From NCBI GenBank assembly GCA_947500295.1, contig CANMRM010000003.1, forward strand, positions 372,001-436,000: a stretch of DNA of 64,000 nt, read 5' to 3'. Made by a program: the position numbers and the translations under genes. The notes beneath the pieces were generated by a model. That model did no database searches, was not told the origin of the DNA, and saw only the letters and a list, made by a program, of their open reading frames with translations. This stretch comes from an uncultured Kordiimonas sp. (GTDB lineage: Bacteria > Pseudomonadota > Alphaproteobacteria > Sphingomonadales > Kordiimonadaceae). Positions 53,568 to 63,230 of this stretch are shown one piece after another. The stretch's first letter is position 1. Each line of letters begins with the position of its first letter.

Positions 53568-54016
53568 GCCCCGCGCTTCAGGACCATAGCATTGGTCACA
53601 ACTTCCATGACCAGTTCATCCTTTTGGTTGAATACCTGATATCGGGACTTGATAAGACCAAGATTTGGACGGGACTCGCTCTCGCGTTTTTCAAGCACCT
53701 CGCCGGATACGGACAAAACATCCCCCGGGAACACGGGTTTTTTCCATTTGATGCCGTCAACGCCGGGTGACCCCATGCCGGCAAAGCCCTGATCCATCAT
53801 GTGGTCCACAAGGATGCGCATGGTCATGGCACATGTATGCCAACCGCTGGCGCACAAGCCACCAAACACCGACTGTTTGGCCATTTCCTCATCGACATGA
53901 AAAGGCTGCGGGTCATATTTTCTGGCGAAATCGACCACCTCATCCCGGGTTACTTCATAGGCACCGAAACGGTCTGGGTTGCCCAATTCAACGTCTTCAA
54001 AGAAAATTTTGAACAT
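53564..54016 (-). CDS. MaoC-like (R)-hydratase / dehydratase
   Basis: A 150-residue hot-dog-fold protein. The hydratase site is Asp35 and His40 in YDPQPFHVDEE, with GGLCASGWHT downstream. Such enzymes hydrate enoyl-CoAs; several also take part in PHA or fatty-acid metabolism. A substrate cannot be named. It is divergent from the FMN dehydrogenase gene and tail to tail with msrQ. Confidence 0.9.
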   Translation of the reverse strand: MFKIFFEDVELGNPDRFGAYEVTRDEVVDFARKYDPQPFHVDEEMAKQSVFGGLCASGWHTCAMTMRILVDHMMDQGFAGMGSPGVDGIKWKKPVFPGDVLSVSGEVLEKRESESRPNLGLIKSRYQVFNQKDELVMEVVTNAMVLKRGA

Positions 54017-54209
54017 GTTGTGTCCCTCCTGTTTATGGGGAAGATGGCTCGGCCTGGTTCGCGGTCAAGGCAGTGACGTGAATAGCATGTATCGGAATTT
54101 GTGTGATGCTTGCTGTTTCAGGTTGGCCCGATAGACTGAGGATTGCTGTAGATAAATGCAGACAAACGCAGCATTGTTGCAAGCGACCTGCATAGTAACG
54201 AGAGCATAA

Positions 54210-55367
54210 ATGTTTCGACGCCTTGCCAATTGCCACAATGTCGACGAGCTGCGGCTGCTCGCCAAGCAACGCTTGCCGGGCCCGATTTTTCATTACATCG
54301 ACGGTGCCGCGGACGATGAAGTAACCTACAGACGCAACACGGCAGCATTTGAAGACTGTGATCTGGTGCCGAATGTACTGGCCGGTGTGGATGACGTGGA
54401 CATGTCGGTGACGGTAATGGGCCAAAAGCTTGATATGCCGCTTTTTTGCTCACCAACGGCGCTCCAGCGCCTGTTTCACCATGACGGAGAGCGAGCCGTC
54501 GCACGTGCAGCACAAAAATTTGGCACGTTGTTTGGTGTGTCGTCGCTGACGACGGTGAGCCTCGCTGAAATTGGCGCGTTAACGCGCGCACCAAAACTGT
54601 TCCAATTCTATTTTCACAAGGACAGAGGACTGAACGACGCCATGATTGAGCGCGCCAAAGCCGCCGGTTTTGATGCAATGGCGCTCACCGTGGATACCAT
54701 CACCGGCGGCAACAGGGAGCGGGACCTGCATACGGGCTTTACGTCGCCCCCCCGGTTAACGCTCAAAAGTCTGGCAAGCTTTATGGTGCACCCCGGCTGG
54801 GCGCTGAATTACTTTTTCCGGGAGGCTTTTGAACTTGCCGAGCTCAAAAGCCATGTTCAGGAAGGGTCGAATGTATCTGTTTCTGTTGGTGACTATTTCT
54901 CCACCATGCTCGATCAGTCAATGAACTGGCAAGACGCAGCGGACCTGCGTGCCAAGTGGGGCGGGCCCTTCTGCCTCAAAGGTGTGATGAGCGTGGCCGA
55001 TGCCCGCCGTGCGGTAGAGATCGGCGCAAGTGCTATCATGATATCAAATCATGGTGGTCGCCAGCTAGATGGTTCGCGCGCGCCTTTTGATCAGGTTGCT
55101 GAAATTGCTGACGCGGTCGGCGGCGATATCGAGATTATTCTAGACGGCGGTATACGCAGGGGTACGCATGTCCTGAAGGCATTGGCCGCCGGTGCAACGG
55201 CCTGTTCTGGTGGCCGTATGTACCTGTATGCACTTGCTGCAGCCGGCCAGAAGGGCGTGGAAAAAGCGCTTCAGAATATGCGATCAGAGATAGAGCGCGA
55301 CATGAAATTGCTGGGTGTTACCCGCATTGAAGAGCTGACCGGTGACATGCTGCGGTATAGGTCCTGA
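54210..55367 (+). CDS. lldD: FMN-dependent 2-hydroxyacid dehydrogenase, probable L-lactate dehydrogenase
   Basis: A 385-residue FMN TIM-barrel enzyme. HYIDGAADDEVTYRRN is the N-terminal family motif, FQFYFHKDRGL carries substrate-site residues, and the active-site His281 lies in SNHGGRQLDG; ILDGGIRRGTHVLKALAAGA binds the FMN phosphate. It passes electrons from L-lactate, or a related hydroxyacid, to the respiratory chain. The symbol is given for the family; glycolate or mandelate substrates cannot be excluded. Confidence 0.88.
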   Translation: MFRRLANCHNVDELRLLAKQRLPGPIFHYIDGAADDEVTYRRNTAAFEDCDLVPNVLAGVDDVDMSVTVMGQKLDMPLFCSPTALQRLFHHDGERAVARAAQKFGTLFGVSSLTTVSLAEIGALTRAPKLFQFYFHKDRGLNDAMIERAKAAGFDAMALTVDTITGGNRERDLHTGFTSPPRLTLKSLASFMVHPGWALNYFFREAFELAELKSHVQEGSNVSVSVGDYFSTMLDQSMNWQDAADLRAKWGGPFCLKGVMSVADARRAVEIGASAIMISNHGGRQLDGSRAPFDQVAEIADAVGGDIEIILDGGIRRGTHVLKALAAGATACSGGRMYLYALAAAGQKGVEKALQNMRSEIERDMKLLGVTRIEELTGDMLRYRS

Positions 55368-55483
55368 TGGAAAAAGCGCCGTCCAGCTGAAGGCAAAGAT
55401 CGTATACCTAAAGTGAGTGATAAAGATTTTGCTCTTGATCTGGCCATATTTTGGATGGAGCATAGCAAAAACAAGGACACGAC

Positions 55484-56428
55484 ATGCGCACACTATTTGC
55501 CGGATTGCTTCTTATGTTTGGGTCAGCGTTGGCACCTGCCTTCGCTGTGGCTGATTCCATTGAAGCAAGCTACAAATTTTACTGGAATGGTTTTCTGGTT
55601 TCTCAAGCTGATACCAGTGCAACCATATCGCCGGAAAGTTATGATTTTGCTTTGGATTTTCGCATGCGCGGCATGGCGAAGCTGTTTGCAAACGGCCGCA
55701 GCAAAGCCCGTGTGACAGGTCGAATGAACGGCAATGGGCCCGTGCCAGCGCTTTATGAAAACTCCGGCCGCTGGGACGGTAAAGACTATGCGCAAACAAT
55801 GACTTTCAGCACGGATGGTGCCCTTGTCGACCAGAAGCTGGACTGGCCTGAAAAATGGCTTGAAGAGTTCAAACGTGAACCGGTTCCGGCAGATTTGCAG
55901 GTTGGGCCCGACCCCGCATCGCTTGTGATACAGCTGATCAGCACACCGCTTGGGCGTGCAACCGCCTCGGACCCGATGGTGGTTCGGTCGTTTGACGGTG
56001 ACTCGGTTTTTGACTGGGACATCACGTGCCAGCCTGAGCCTGTGGTACTGGAAGAATCCGGTAAATCGCCTTTCAGCGGCGAAGCCTATGAATGCAGTTT
56101 TGGCGGAAAACTGGTCGCCGGCGAGCGCATTCTGACGGAAAAACAGCAGAAAAAAGCGGAAAAAAGGCGTCGAAAAGCAGAGAAAAAGCGCGCAAAAGGC
56201 AAAAAAGATGAAGAAGAAAAGCCTCCGAAGATCTGGATACAGGCTTTTGAAGATGGTGCCTATATTTTGCCGGTGCGGGCTGAAATGTCGACCGGCATGG
56301 GACGGGTCGTGATGTATCTGTCGTCCCTCGAACTTGACCGGAAACCAGAGACGGTTGTTGCGTCTTCAACCGGCAAGTCAATGACCGGACAGGTGCAGGC
56401 GACGGCCGACGCAGAATCACTGCGTTAA
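55484..56428 (+). CDS. Exported DUF3108-domain protein with a charged insert
   Basis: A 314-residue exported protein of the DUF3108 type. Signal peptide about 1-23. SIEASYKFYWNGFLVSQADTSATI and MRGMAKLFANGRSKARVTG are DUF3108-like, as is LPVRAEMSTGMGRVVMYL near the end. Between them, about 218-248, is a very basic and acidic run of Lys, Glu, Arg and Ala (KQQKKAEKRRRKAEKK), an apparent insertion loop. The family is uncharacterised but often lies in envelope or lipopolysaccharide contexts. Confidence 0.82.
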   Translation: MRTLFAGLLLMFGSALAPAFAVADSIEASYKFYWNGFLVSQADTSATISPESYDFALDFRMRGMAKLFANGRSKARVTGRMNGNGPVPALYENSGRWDGKDYAQTMTFSTDGALVDQKLDWPEKWLEEFKREPVPADLQVGPDPASLVIQLISTPLGRATASDPMVVRSFDGDSVFDWDITCQPEPVVLEESGKSPFSGEAYECSFGGKLVAGERILTEKQQKKAEKRRRKAEKKRAKGKKDEEEKPPKIWIQAFEDGAYILPVRAEMSTGMGRVVMYLSSLELDRKPETVVASSTGKSMTGQVQATADAESLR

Positions 56429-56687
56429 CCGGTGCCGCAGCGCTTCGCAGCAAAAGGCTGCATTAATATCGCTAAGATTGCGTTTTACCCTGCTCGCGGA
56501 TTTCCTATCGCGTTCATTTGACATTTTGCGCCGCTATGCCACACTCGACGCCATCGGTCTGGCGTGGGGGCATACGGGCTTCGTTCAGCTTTATTCGACG
56601 TATTACATCCAGTTGTTTGCTTGGATTGATTGCCCTTGCGTCTTGTCACAGTATTTCGCGGACAACCGCGATGTGGGGAAGGAAACT

Positions 56688-57995
56688 ATGAAGAATTTGA
56701 AAAAGACCCTTTTGGGTACGGCTGCGATAACAGGGATGGTGGCTTTTGCCGCTTCTGCCGCTCTGGCAGCCGACGTTAAGGTCATTCATGCGGGTGAGTT
56801 GCTGGCGGTGCCGGGTACGGCGTCCAAGTCGGAGCAGACAGTTGTGATCGAAGGCGGCCGCATCACCGCAGTGCTTGATGGGTACCGCGATGCCGGTGAT
56901 TTCGGAGCGGATGCACAAGCCGTTGACCTTAAGGATAAATTCGTCATGCCCGGCATGATGGACATGCACGTGCACATCCAGATGGAACTGGGACCAAACA
57001 GCGACAGCCAGCGCTTGCGCATGTCCGATGCGGACATTGCAATGCAAAGCGTTCACTATGCCAAACAGACCCTCATGGCCGGTTTCACAACTGTGCGCGA
57101 CCTGGGAGCAAATCCCGAGCAGCTTTATGCGCTCCGGGACGGCGTTGCCCGCGGCTGGATCGATGGGCCGCGCATTGTCGGATCCGGTGGTGTGTCAGTG
57201 ACGGGTGGTCACGGCGACGTGGATGGCATGCGCCCGGATTTGCTGGAAAAATACACATCAAAAACAATTTGTGACGGAGGGGCTGATTGCCGCCGCGCTA
57301 CCCGCCGCGCGATCAAGTTTGGTGCCGACGTAATCAAAATTACAGCCACCGGCGGTGTTTTGAGCGACACAAACACCGGTACAGGCCAACAGATGGCGGA
57401 TGACGAACTCACAGAAGTGATGGACACGGCCCATTCTCTTGGTCGCAAGGTGGCTGCACATGCCCATGCAGCGCAGGGCATCAATGCAGCCTTGCGTGCC
57501 GGCGTTGACAGCATCGAGCACGGTTCCTACGCAGACGCGGAGTCGATCCGGCTCTTCAAGGAAACCGGCGCATATCTGGTGCCAACACTTCTGGCTGGCG
57601 CGACTGTTGTGAAAATGGCTGAGAGCAGCGATTTCATGAGCCCGGCAATCAAGGAAAAGGCACTGCGCGTCGGCAACGACATGGCAGGTAACTTCGCCGT
57701 TGCTTACCGGGAAGGTGTGAATATCGCATACGGGACAGACTCCGGCGTCTCGAAACATGGCACCAACGCGGAAGAGGCTTTGTTGATGAAAGAAGCCGGC
57801 ATGTCAGAAGCTGATATTCTGAAGTCAGCTACTGTCAATGCCGCTGACCTTATCGACATGAGCGACAGCCTCGGTACGTTGGAAGCCGGCAAGTATGCAG
57901 ACATCATCGCCATGGATACGAGCCCCCTGTCCGACATCTCCGCAGTGCTTAATGTGAGTTTTGTGATGAAGGGTGGCAAAATCTACAAAGACTGA
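56688..57995 (+). CDS. Secreted amidohydrolase (Xaa-Pro dipeptidase/imidazolonepropionase-like)
   Basis: A 435-residue exported metallo-amidohydrolase. Signal peptide about 1-28 (SAALAAD). The HxH metal pair is His94 and His96 in MDMHVHIQ; a Lys that is carboxylated in relatives lies in IKITATGG; further ligands lie in AAHAHA, IEHGSY and the Asp of YGTDSGVSKHG. Close families cleave peptides or cyclic amides. ATG 56688 follows GGGGAAGG; the frame from 56478 is non-coding leader. It is six bases upstream of the first of the tandem membrane-protein genes. Confidence 0.9.
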   Translation: MKNLKKTLLGTAAITGMVAFAASAALAADVKVIHAGELLAVPGTASKSEQTVVIEGGRITAVLDGYRDAGDFGADAQAVDLKDKFVMPGMMDMHVHIQMELGPNSDSQRLRMSDADIAMQSVHYAKQTLMAGFTTVRDLGANPEQLYALRDGVARGWIDGPRIVGSGGVSVTGGHGDVDGMRPDLLEKYTSKTICDGGADCRRATRRAIKFGADVIKITATGGVLSDTNTGTGQQMADDELTEVMDTAHSLGRKVAAHAHAAQGINAALRAGVDSIEHGSYADAESIRLFKETGAYLVPTLLAGATVVKMAESSDFMSPAIKEKALRVGNDMAGNFAVAYREGVNIAYGTDSGVSKHGTNAEEALLMKEAGMSEADILKSATVNAADLIDMSDSLGTLEAGKYADIIAMDTSPLSDISAVLNVSFVMKGGKIYKD

Positions 57996-58001
57996 CGCTG
58001 A

Positions 58002-58700
58002 ATGGGGTTGCGCAAGCAGCCCCAATCCTATGCGGATGTGGTGCAGGGGAAAACCTTGAGTGCAAGGATCAAGGACTATAGAGCTTTGTATGGAGCGATC
58101 GCGCTTGCATTGATCGGTGCCGTGCTGTCGCTCCAGAGCATGCTCTATCTCAATATAGACAGTTATGGTGTCGAGGCTATCCGGGCGCGCTGGCATTGGG
58201 AATTAGTGCTCAATATCCAGATTCTTTGCTTTGCCTTCATCTGGTTCAGTCATCACAACCGGATTTCCTATTCGCAAGGGCGCTGGAAAGCCAGAGCGAT
58301 CATCAATTTCCTCATTGGGTTTGCTGCCGTTGGCATGCCGATTTTCCTGACGGTTTTGGGCACCTACATGAACTGGTATCGAAACCCGCCAGAGATCGAA
58401 ACGGCGAAATACATGATTAGAGTTGCCGTCTATATATGGCTTGCCAGCAACTTTGCAGTGCCCTTAGTCCAGAGCCTGATCGTTAAGAAAAAGCGAGCTC
58501 GGAAAGCCATTGGAATGCGGTTCGGGCTGGTTCGACACACACCAGCGTTTCTTGTCATTCTTTTTCTGCTCATGAATGATCGTCTCCCGAATAATTGTGG
58601 GTATGCGGTGGCGCCGTTTTTATGCTTTGCGCACGGCGCTCTTGTTTATCTTGAAAAGGCATTCCGCAATCCACCCTACGACAGGGAAGTGACGGCGTGA
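58002..58700 (+). CDS. Unrecognised six-helix membrane protein, tandem copy 1
   Basis: A 232-residue integral membrane protein with about six helices. It is the most diverged of four paralogues (58002, 58697, 59938, 60685). The shared motif is RxRxxWExxLNxQxL before helix two's end: here RARWHWELVLNIQIL. A basic cytoplasmic stretch (KKKRARKA) lies between helices four and five, and the C-terminus ends in LEKAFR. Starts six bases after the amidohydrolase stop and overlaps the next copy by four bases. I cannot name the family. Confidence 0.75.
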   Translation: MGLRKQPQSYADVVQGKTLSARIKDYRALYGAIALALIGAVLSLQSMLYLNIDSYGVEAIRARWHWELVLNIQILCFAFIWFSHHNRISYSQGRWKARAIINFLIGFAAVGMPIFLTVLGTYMNWYRNPPEIETAKYMIRVAVYIWLASNFAVPLVQSLIVKKKRARKAIGMRFGLVRHTPAFLVILFLLMNDRLPNNCGYAVAPFLCFAHGALVYLEKAFRNPPYDREVTA

Positions 58701-59362
58701 CCGGCAATGATCGCGACGACAATGCCCCTTCAGGTGACGGCTCCGGACTTAAACGATTTAGCCTTGTGGACAATCGTGCTCTGATGGGAGCAATCGCCCT
58801 CAATATTACGGGGGTTATTCTGGCCTTTATGTTGTTTCAGTACCTTCAGGCAACGGACGGCGCGAGGGCGCTCAGTCGGTCCCGGCTGGTCTGGGAAGTC
58901 ATTTTAAACCTGCAGATCCTGAGCGCGGCGCTGGTCTGGTTCTGTTACAGTGACCGCATAGAAGGGTCCCACAGGCAAATTCGTTGGTTGCAGCATGTGC
59001 GGCGCTGGTTCGCCATGGTTACGGTGCTTCTCCCCACAGGACTTGGCCTTCTCGGTATTCAGCAAAACTGGTTTTTGGAGCAACCTTCCGCGGCAACAGT
59101 CCGTCTTTTTGCATTTGTGGTGCTGGCATACTGGCTTCTTGGTATTTGGCTGCATTTTCTTGTCCAGCGTCGTCGGCGAACACGCCGGGGAAGGGCAGGT
59201 CTCAAATACCGTGCGCTGTTTTTGCTGCCGTCCATTTCGCTGGTTCTCATTGCATTGGTTGATGCTCCTTCTGGGGGTCAATTTTGGCTGATGGCCATTC
59301 CCGTGTTAACCTACCTGCAGGGCTCCATGCCCTTTTTGACCAAAGCATTTGGCCTGAGATAA
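58697..59362 (+). CDS. Unrecognised six-helix membrane protein, tandem copy 2
   Basis: A 221-residue paralogue. The polar N-terminus (about 1-25) is followed by helices beginning GAIALNITGVILAFMLFQYL; the shared motif reads RSRLVWEVILNLQIL then [17 protein letters not shown] lies between helices four and five, DAPSGG before helix six, and LTKAFGLR ends it. The GTG start overlaps copy 1's TGA. Most similar to copy 4. Function unknown; it may form homo- or hetero-oligomers with its neighbours. Confidence 0.78.
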   Translation: MTGNDRDDNAPSGDGSGLKRFSLVDNRALMGAIALNITGVILAFMLFQYLQATDGARALSRSRLVWEVILNLQILSAALVWFCYSDRIEGSHRQIRWLQHVRRWFAMVTVLLPTGLGLLGIQQNWFLEQPSAATVRLFAFVVLAYWLLGIWLHFLVQRRRRTRRGRAGLKYRALFLLPSISLVLIALVDAPSGGQFWLMAIPVLTYLQGSMPFLTKAFGLR

Positions 59363-59370
59363 CAACGCCC

Positions 59371-59844
59371 GTGAGAATAGTATTTGAATCCGCCGACTAT
59401 GTGGAAACCCTGATCAAAAAGGGGCTGCTGGAGCAGGCAGGCTTTTTTGTTCATATGGACAATATGGGTTTTGGCTCAATTGAGCCACATATGAGCCTGG
59501 TGCTGGGCCAGCGACTATGGGTTGTTGAGGCCGACTTCGAAGAAGCCCGCCAACTACTGGGCGACACCACATTGCCGGAAGACGTGCCTGCAAGCGATGA
59601 ACCCATCGATACATGTCCGGCGTGCGGCAGCTGGCAGGTGGTTCGCCACAGGTCCATGATCTGGTTCCCGCTGTTTTTCATTGTCGATATCATGATGGCG
59701 CCTCTGGGCGGTCGAAAGCGACGTTGCCAGGCCTGCGGGGAGCGATTTGAAGGGACCACACCTGAACTGACCTTGCCAATCAAGATCCTGTTCACAGTTG
59801 CGGTTTTCTATCTCCTGCTACTGGCAGTATTGATGGTTACGTAG
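59371..59844 (+). CDS. DUF2007 protein with split zinc ribbon and membrane helices
   Basis: A 157-residue protein. The N-terminal domain (about 1-65) matches DUF2007, a putative signal-transducing domain: VRIVFESADYVETLIKKGLLEQAGFFVHM. It is followed by a CPACG motif, a hydrophobic segment (WFPLFFIVDIMMAPLGG), a CQACGERF motif, and a final helix (ILFTVAVFYLLLLAVLMV). The two CxxC pairs suggest a zinc ribbon whose halves are joined by a hydrophobic hairpin. GTG 59371, nine bases after copy 2, is the best start; the longer frame overlaps copy 2. Sits among the membrane paralogues. Confidence 0.75.
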   Translation: MRIVFESADYVETLIKKGLLEQAGFFVHMDNMGFGSIEPHMSLVLGQRLWVVEADFEEARQLLGDTTLPEDVPASDEPIDTCPACGSWQVVRHRSMIWFPLFFIVDIMMAPLGGRKRRCQACGERFEGTTPELTLPIKILFTVAVFYLLLLAVLMVT

Positions 59845-59937
59845 CTCGCGGCAGGGTTGATTGCTTTCTAGTGTCGCAATTGAGTTTGCGCTGATAGTGT
59901 AAAAGCGCGCTTTTTTGGGGAAAGCAATTGGAGCCCC

Positions 59938-60609
59938 ATGTCAATCGCGCAAATACACATCCACAAGACCGACCTGAAGATTGCCAGGCCCCGTGCCATG
60001 ATGGCGGGGTGCGCCCTTGTTTTCAGCGGCATCATCATCACGCTGATGGTACAGCAGTTCCTGGCACCCGACGAAGGGCGAGGGGTTCTTACCCGCTCTC
60101 GATTGTGGTGGGAGATCGTCCTGAATGTGCAGCTGCTGTGTGTTGGCATGATGTGGTTTTATTATGCCGAAAAGATTGAGGACGCCGTTGGGTCCAAGCG
60201 CAGATACCTCATATTCAGGGCGACGTTGAGTGTCATAACTGTATCCGTTCCTGCGGTCATCGGTACCGCTGCAGCATTGAATAACTGGTTCGAGCTCAAG
60301 CCGGATAGCGGAACACTCTATGTCTTTGTTGGTTCGCTGATCGTCTACTGGGCCGCAGGATTGTTTTTGCACCGTCAGATAGTTCTTGGACGTGTCCGTA
60401 ACCGCATTCGATTGCAGGTACGTGTTGGCTTCAAGTTCTTTATTCCCCTGTATCTGCTGATGATGGTGATCGTTTGTGATATTGCGCTCGGAGGAACAAA
60501 CTGGGCAGTAATGACGCCAATACTTTTGTCTTTTCAGGCTGCGACACCTTACTTTTTAAAAGCGTTTGCGCTGCGTCCGGGCAGGATGCCAGGCAACTCA
60601 ACAGCTTGA
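59938..60609 (+). CDS. Unrecognised six-helix membrane protein, tandem copy 3
   Basis: A 223-residue paralogue with helices starting MAGCALVFSGIIITLMVQQFL. The motif reads RSRLWWEIVLNVQLL then WFYYAEKI. NNWFELKPDSGTLYVFVGSLIVYW and ALGGTNWAVMTPILL follow, and YFLKAFALRPGR ends it. ATG 59938 after GGAG; 93 bp separate it from the DUF2007 gene. The paralogy is clear by eye; function is not. Confidence 0.78.
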   Translation: MSIAQIHIHKTDLKIARPRAMMAGCALVFSGIIITLMVQQFLAPDEGRGVLTRSRLWWEIVLNVQLLCVGMMWFYYAEKIEDAVGSKRRYLIFRATLSVITVSVPAVIGTAAALNNWFELKPDSGTLYVFVGSLIVYWAAGLFLHRQIVLGRVRNRIRLQVRVGFKFFIPLYLLMMVIVCDIALGGTNWAVMTPILLSFQAATPYFLKAFALRPGRMPGNSTA

Positions 60610-60684
60610 ACATGGCGAATTCGGTTCTTTTCACCCTATGACTGATGTATCCTTTACCAAAGTGCAACGGGGGGCATAGAGACG

Positions 60685-61353
60685 TTGTCTGGAGAAGGTG
60701 ACGAAAAACCGTTTTTCAGGGTCAGAATTTCAGACGGGCGATCACTGCTCGGCGGGATAGCCCTGTTAATAACCGGCGTTATCGTTGCCATGATGGTTCA
60801 GCACTATGTCGCTTCGGGAGAATCCGATTCCGGCATCACCCGCTCACGGCTCTGGTGGGAAGTTGTTCTCAATCTACAGATTTTAAGCGTCGGAATGATC
60901 TGGTTTTGCTACAGCGACCGGATTAGTGACGCGAAAGGGCCTGTCAGGCGCCTGCAGATACTTTTGTGCGGCTTTGCGATTCTTTCGGCCTTGATGCCAA
61001 GTGTTCTTGGAGCGGTATCAGCCGCAAACAACTGGTTTTCCATTCGCCCCGGCCCCCAGACATTTATCGGTTTTTTTATTTTTGGTGTCGTGTTCTGGCT
61101 CATAACCCTGGTCGCCCAATTGTGGTTTCTGGGATTGCGGAGCCGATACGCAAACCGCAAGCGCCGAAAACGGTCGGCGGCGTTTTACGCACCTGCGCTT
61201 ACACTTGGCGCAATAGCACTGTTTGACGCCCCCAGTGGCGGAACCACGTGGCTGACCATGACGCCTGTTCTGCTTTATTTGCAGGGCGCTGTGCCATATC
61301 TTCTCAAGGGTTTGCGTGTGCGACCGAAAAAAAACCGAAACCCGGCAACCTAA
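60685..61353 (+). CDS. Unrecognised six-helix membrane protein, tandem copy 4
   Basis: A 222-residue paralogue. The frame has no usable ATG, so TTG 60685, about ten bases after a GGGGGG, is the likely start. Helices begin [20 protein letters not shown]; the motif reads [15 protein letters not shown] then [31 protein letters not shown] between helices four and five, and [21 protein letters not shown] are shared with copies 2 and 3. It ends [10 protein letters not shown]. Its stop overlaps ychF's by four bases, tail to tail. Confidence 0.78.
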   Translation: MSGEGDEKPFFRVRISDGRSLLGGIALLITGVIVAMMVQHYVASGESDSGITRSRLWWEVVLNLQILSVGMIWFCYSDRISDAKGPVRRLQILLCGFAILSALMPSVLGAVSAANNWFSIRPGPQTFIGFFIFGVVFWLITLVAQLWFLGLRSRYANRKRRKRSAAFYAPALTLGAIALFDAPSGGTTWLTMTPVLLYLQGAVPYLLKGLRVRPKKNRNPAT

Positions 61354-62453
61354 TTGGCAAAGCGGAAGTGCATGACGTCTCCGTCAGCCACGACATACTC
61401 TTTGCCCTCAAGACGCATTTTGCCGGCATCCTTGGCACCTTGTTCACCGCCCAATGAAACAAAGTCTTCATAAGACGTGGTTTCTGCCCGGATAAAGCCC
61501 TGTTCGAAATCAGTGTGAATAACACCTGCTGCCTGCGGCGCTTTGGTGCCGGTGGTTATGGTCCAGGCCCGGGCCTCTTTGGGGCCGCAAGTGAAATAGG
61601 TGATCAATTCCAGCAAGTCGTACCCTGCGCGAATGACGCGGGCGAGACCGGTCTGGCCCAATCCAAGTGTTTCCAGAAACTCTGTTTTTTCTTCTTCTTC
61701 GTCGAGCTGGGCGATTTCTGCTTCAACTGCGGCGGAAATAACAACGCAGCCAGCACCCTGGCGTTTTGCCATGTCTTCAACCGCTTTCGAGAACTCGTTG
61801 CCGTCTGCAGCGTTGTCTTCATCAACGTTGCAGATGTAGAGGATTGGTTTGGATGTCAGAAGCTGCAATTCCCGAAACGCTTTGGTTTCGTCTTCGCCGT
61901 CCGGTTCGACAAGGCGGGCGGGTTTGCCCTCTTTCAAAAGCGGAATGACCGTCTCGATCATGTCCATTGTTGCTTTGGCTTCCTTGTCACCGCCGCGAAC
62001 CTTGCGGCCAAGACCATGGATGCGGCCCTCGAGGCTTTCAAGGTCAGCAAGCATCAATTCGGTCTCAATGGTTTCAGCGTCCGAGACGGGGTCAACACGC
62101 CCGTCCACATGGGTGATATCGTCGTCTTCAAAGCATCGTAGCACATGACAGATTGCGTCGGTTTCCCGGATGTTTGCGAGGAACTGGTTGCCAAGGCCTT
62201 CTCCCTTGGAGGCGCCGCGCACGAGGCCTGCAATATCTACAAAAGAGAGTTGGGTCGGTATGATTTCCTTGCTGCCTGCCAGCTCGGCGAGCTTGAACAG
62301 ACGCTCGTCGGGCACAGGTACCTGGCCGACGTTGGGTTCGATGGTGCAGAAGGGGTAGTTTGCCGCTGCAGCATTGGCTGTATTGGTCAGCGCGTTGAAC
62401 AGCGTTGATTTACCGACGTTGGGCAATCCGACGATACCACACTTGAAACCCAT
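61350..62453 (-). CDS. ychF: Redox-regulated GTPase/ATPase YchF
   Basis: A 367-residue OBG-family P-loop protein associated with ribosomes and oxidative-stress response. The N-terminal [19 protein letters not shown] is the P-loop; [22 protein letters not shown] contains the G3 region, and NVDE the G4-like motif that gives ATP preference. The C-terminal TGS-type domain ends in [16 protein letters not shown]. The start ATG shares one base with the pth stop (TGATG). Confidence 0.96.
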   Translation of the reverse strand: MGFKCGIVGLPNVGKSTLFNALTNTANAAAANYPFCTIEPNVGQVPVPDERLFKLAELAGSKEIIPTQLSFVDIAGLVRGASKGEGLGNQFLANIRETDAICHVLRCFEDDDITHVDGRVDPVSDAETIETELMLADLESLEGRIHGLGRKVRGGDKEAKATMDMIETVIPLLKEGKPARLVEPDGEDETKAFRELQLLTSKPILYICNVDEDNAADGNEFSKAVEDMAKRQGAGCVVISAAVEAEIAQLDEEEEKTEFLETLGLGQTGLARVIRAGYDLLELITYFTCGPKEARAWTITTGTKAPQAAGVIHTDFEQGFIRAETTSYEDFVSLGGEQGAKDAGKMRLEGKEYVVADGDVMHFRFAN

Positions 62454-63166
62454 CAGTTGTCACCTTTCAGTTTGTTTGCCAGCGCCTTGAGCGCCGAGGC
62501 CATAGGGCCGTCATTATCTGGTTGTGCGGGACGATCCGCCCGGGGCTTTGCGGTTTCGGCGCGTGGTTTCGCTTTTGCCCCACGTTCTGGCGTGAGACGC
62601 CGGGCCACCTCTGCCAAAAATCGCGGACGATCACCGTCTGCAAGCCAGGGTGCTTCCCGTGCAACAGCATCAATCATGGCGTCCCGCATGGTGGTCTCTG
62701 ATTTGGCAAAATCACCAAGAACATGGCCGTGCACGCGTGCCTTATCGCCGGGGTGTCCGATGCCAAGCCTCACGCGCTCGAATTCGGGGCCTATGTGGGC
62801 CGCAATGGATTTGATGCCATTGTGGCCAGCCGAACCGCCGCCTTTTTTTGCTTTTATCTTGCCGAAGGCAAGATCGAGTTCATCATAGAAGACCACCACA
62901 TCCTTCGGTTCAAGCTTGAAGAAACGCATGGCTTCGCCGACGGCGCGCCCGCTTTCGTTCATATAGGTTTGTGGTTTGACCACGACGATTTTGTCGCTTC
63001 CAAGCCGTCCCTCATGGGTGAGCGATTGCCAGCGCTGTTTGCCGCTGCCTGCATCCGGAGAAAAATTATGGCGACGGACAATCTCGTCCACCGCCATAAA
63101 TCCGATATTGTGCCGGTGGTTTTCATACTTGCTGCCCGGATTGCCGAGACCAACAAACAGTTTCAT
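62453..63166 (-). CDS. pth: Peptidyl-tRNA hydrolase
   Basis: A 237-residue essential enzyme recycling peptidyl-tRNA. [18 protein letters not shown] contains catalytic His19, [13 protein letters not shown] the Asp, and [14 protein letters not shown] and [10 protein letters not shown] are family motifs. It is longer than the about 190-residue E. coli form owing to an Arg/Ala/Lys/Pro-rich C-terminal tail (about 195-237), common in Alphaproteobacteria. Between rplY and ychF. Confidence 0.96.
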   Translation of the reverse strand: MKLFVGLGNPGSKYENHRHNIGFMAVDEIVRRHNFSPDAGSGKQRWQSLTHEGRLGSDKIVVVKPQTYMNESGRAVGEAMRFFKLEPKDVVVFYDELDLAFGKIKAKKGGGSAGHNGIKSIAAHIGPEFERVRLGIGHPGDKARVHGHVLGDFAKSETTMRDAMIDAVAREAPWLADGDRPRFLAEVARRLTPERGAKAKPRAETAKPRADRPAQPDNDGPMASALKALANKLKGDN

Positions 63167-63230
63167 GAAAACCCCCGTTTCAAGTGAGCTGCATCAGGCA
63201 GCAAGGAGCGCGGGGCGCGCTCCCGCACAA

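Noticed and set aside
59901-59914. AAAAGCGCGCTTTT palindrome as a terminator
   Set aside because: Self-complementary with no room for a loop, so not a credible stem-loop; possibly a chance palindrome or a DNA-binding site.
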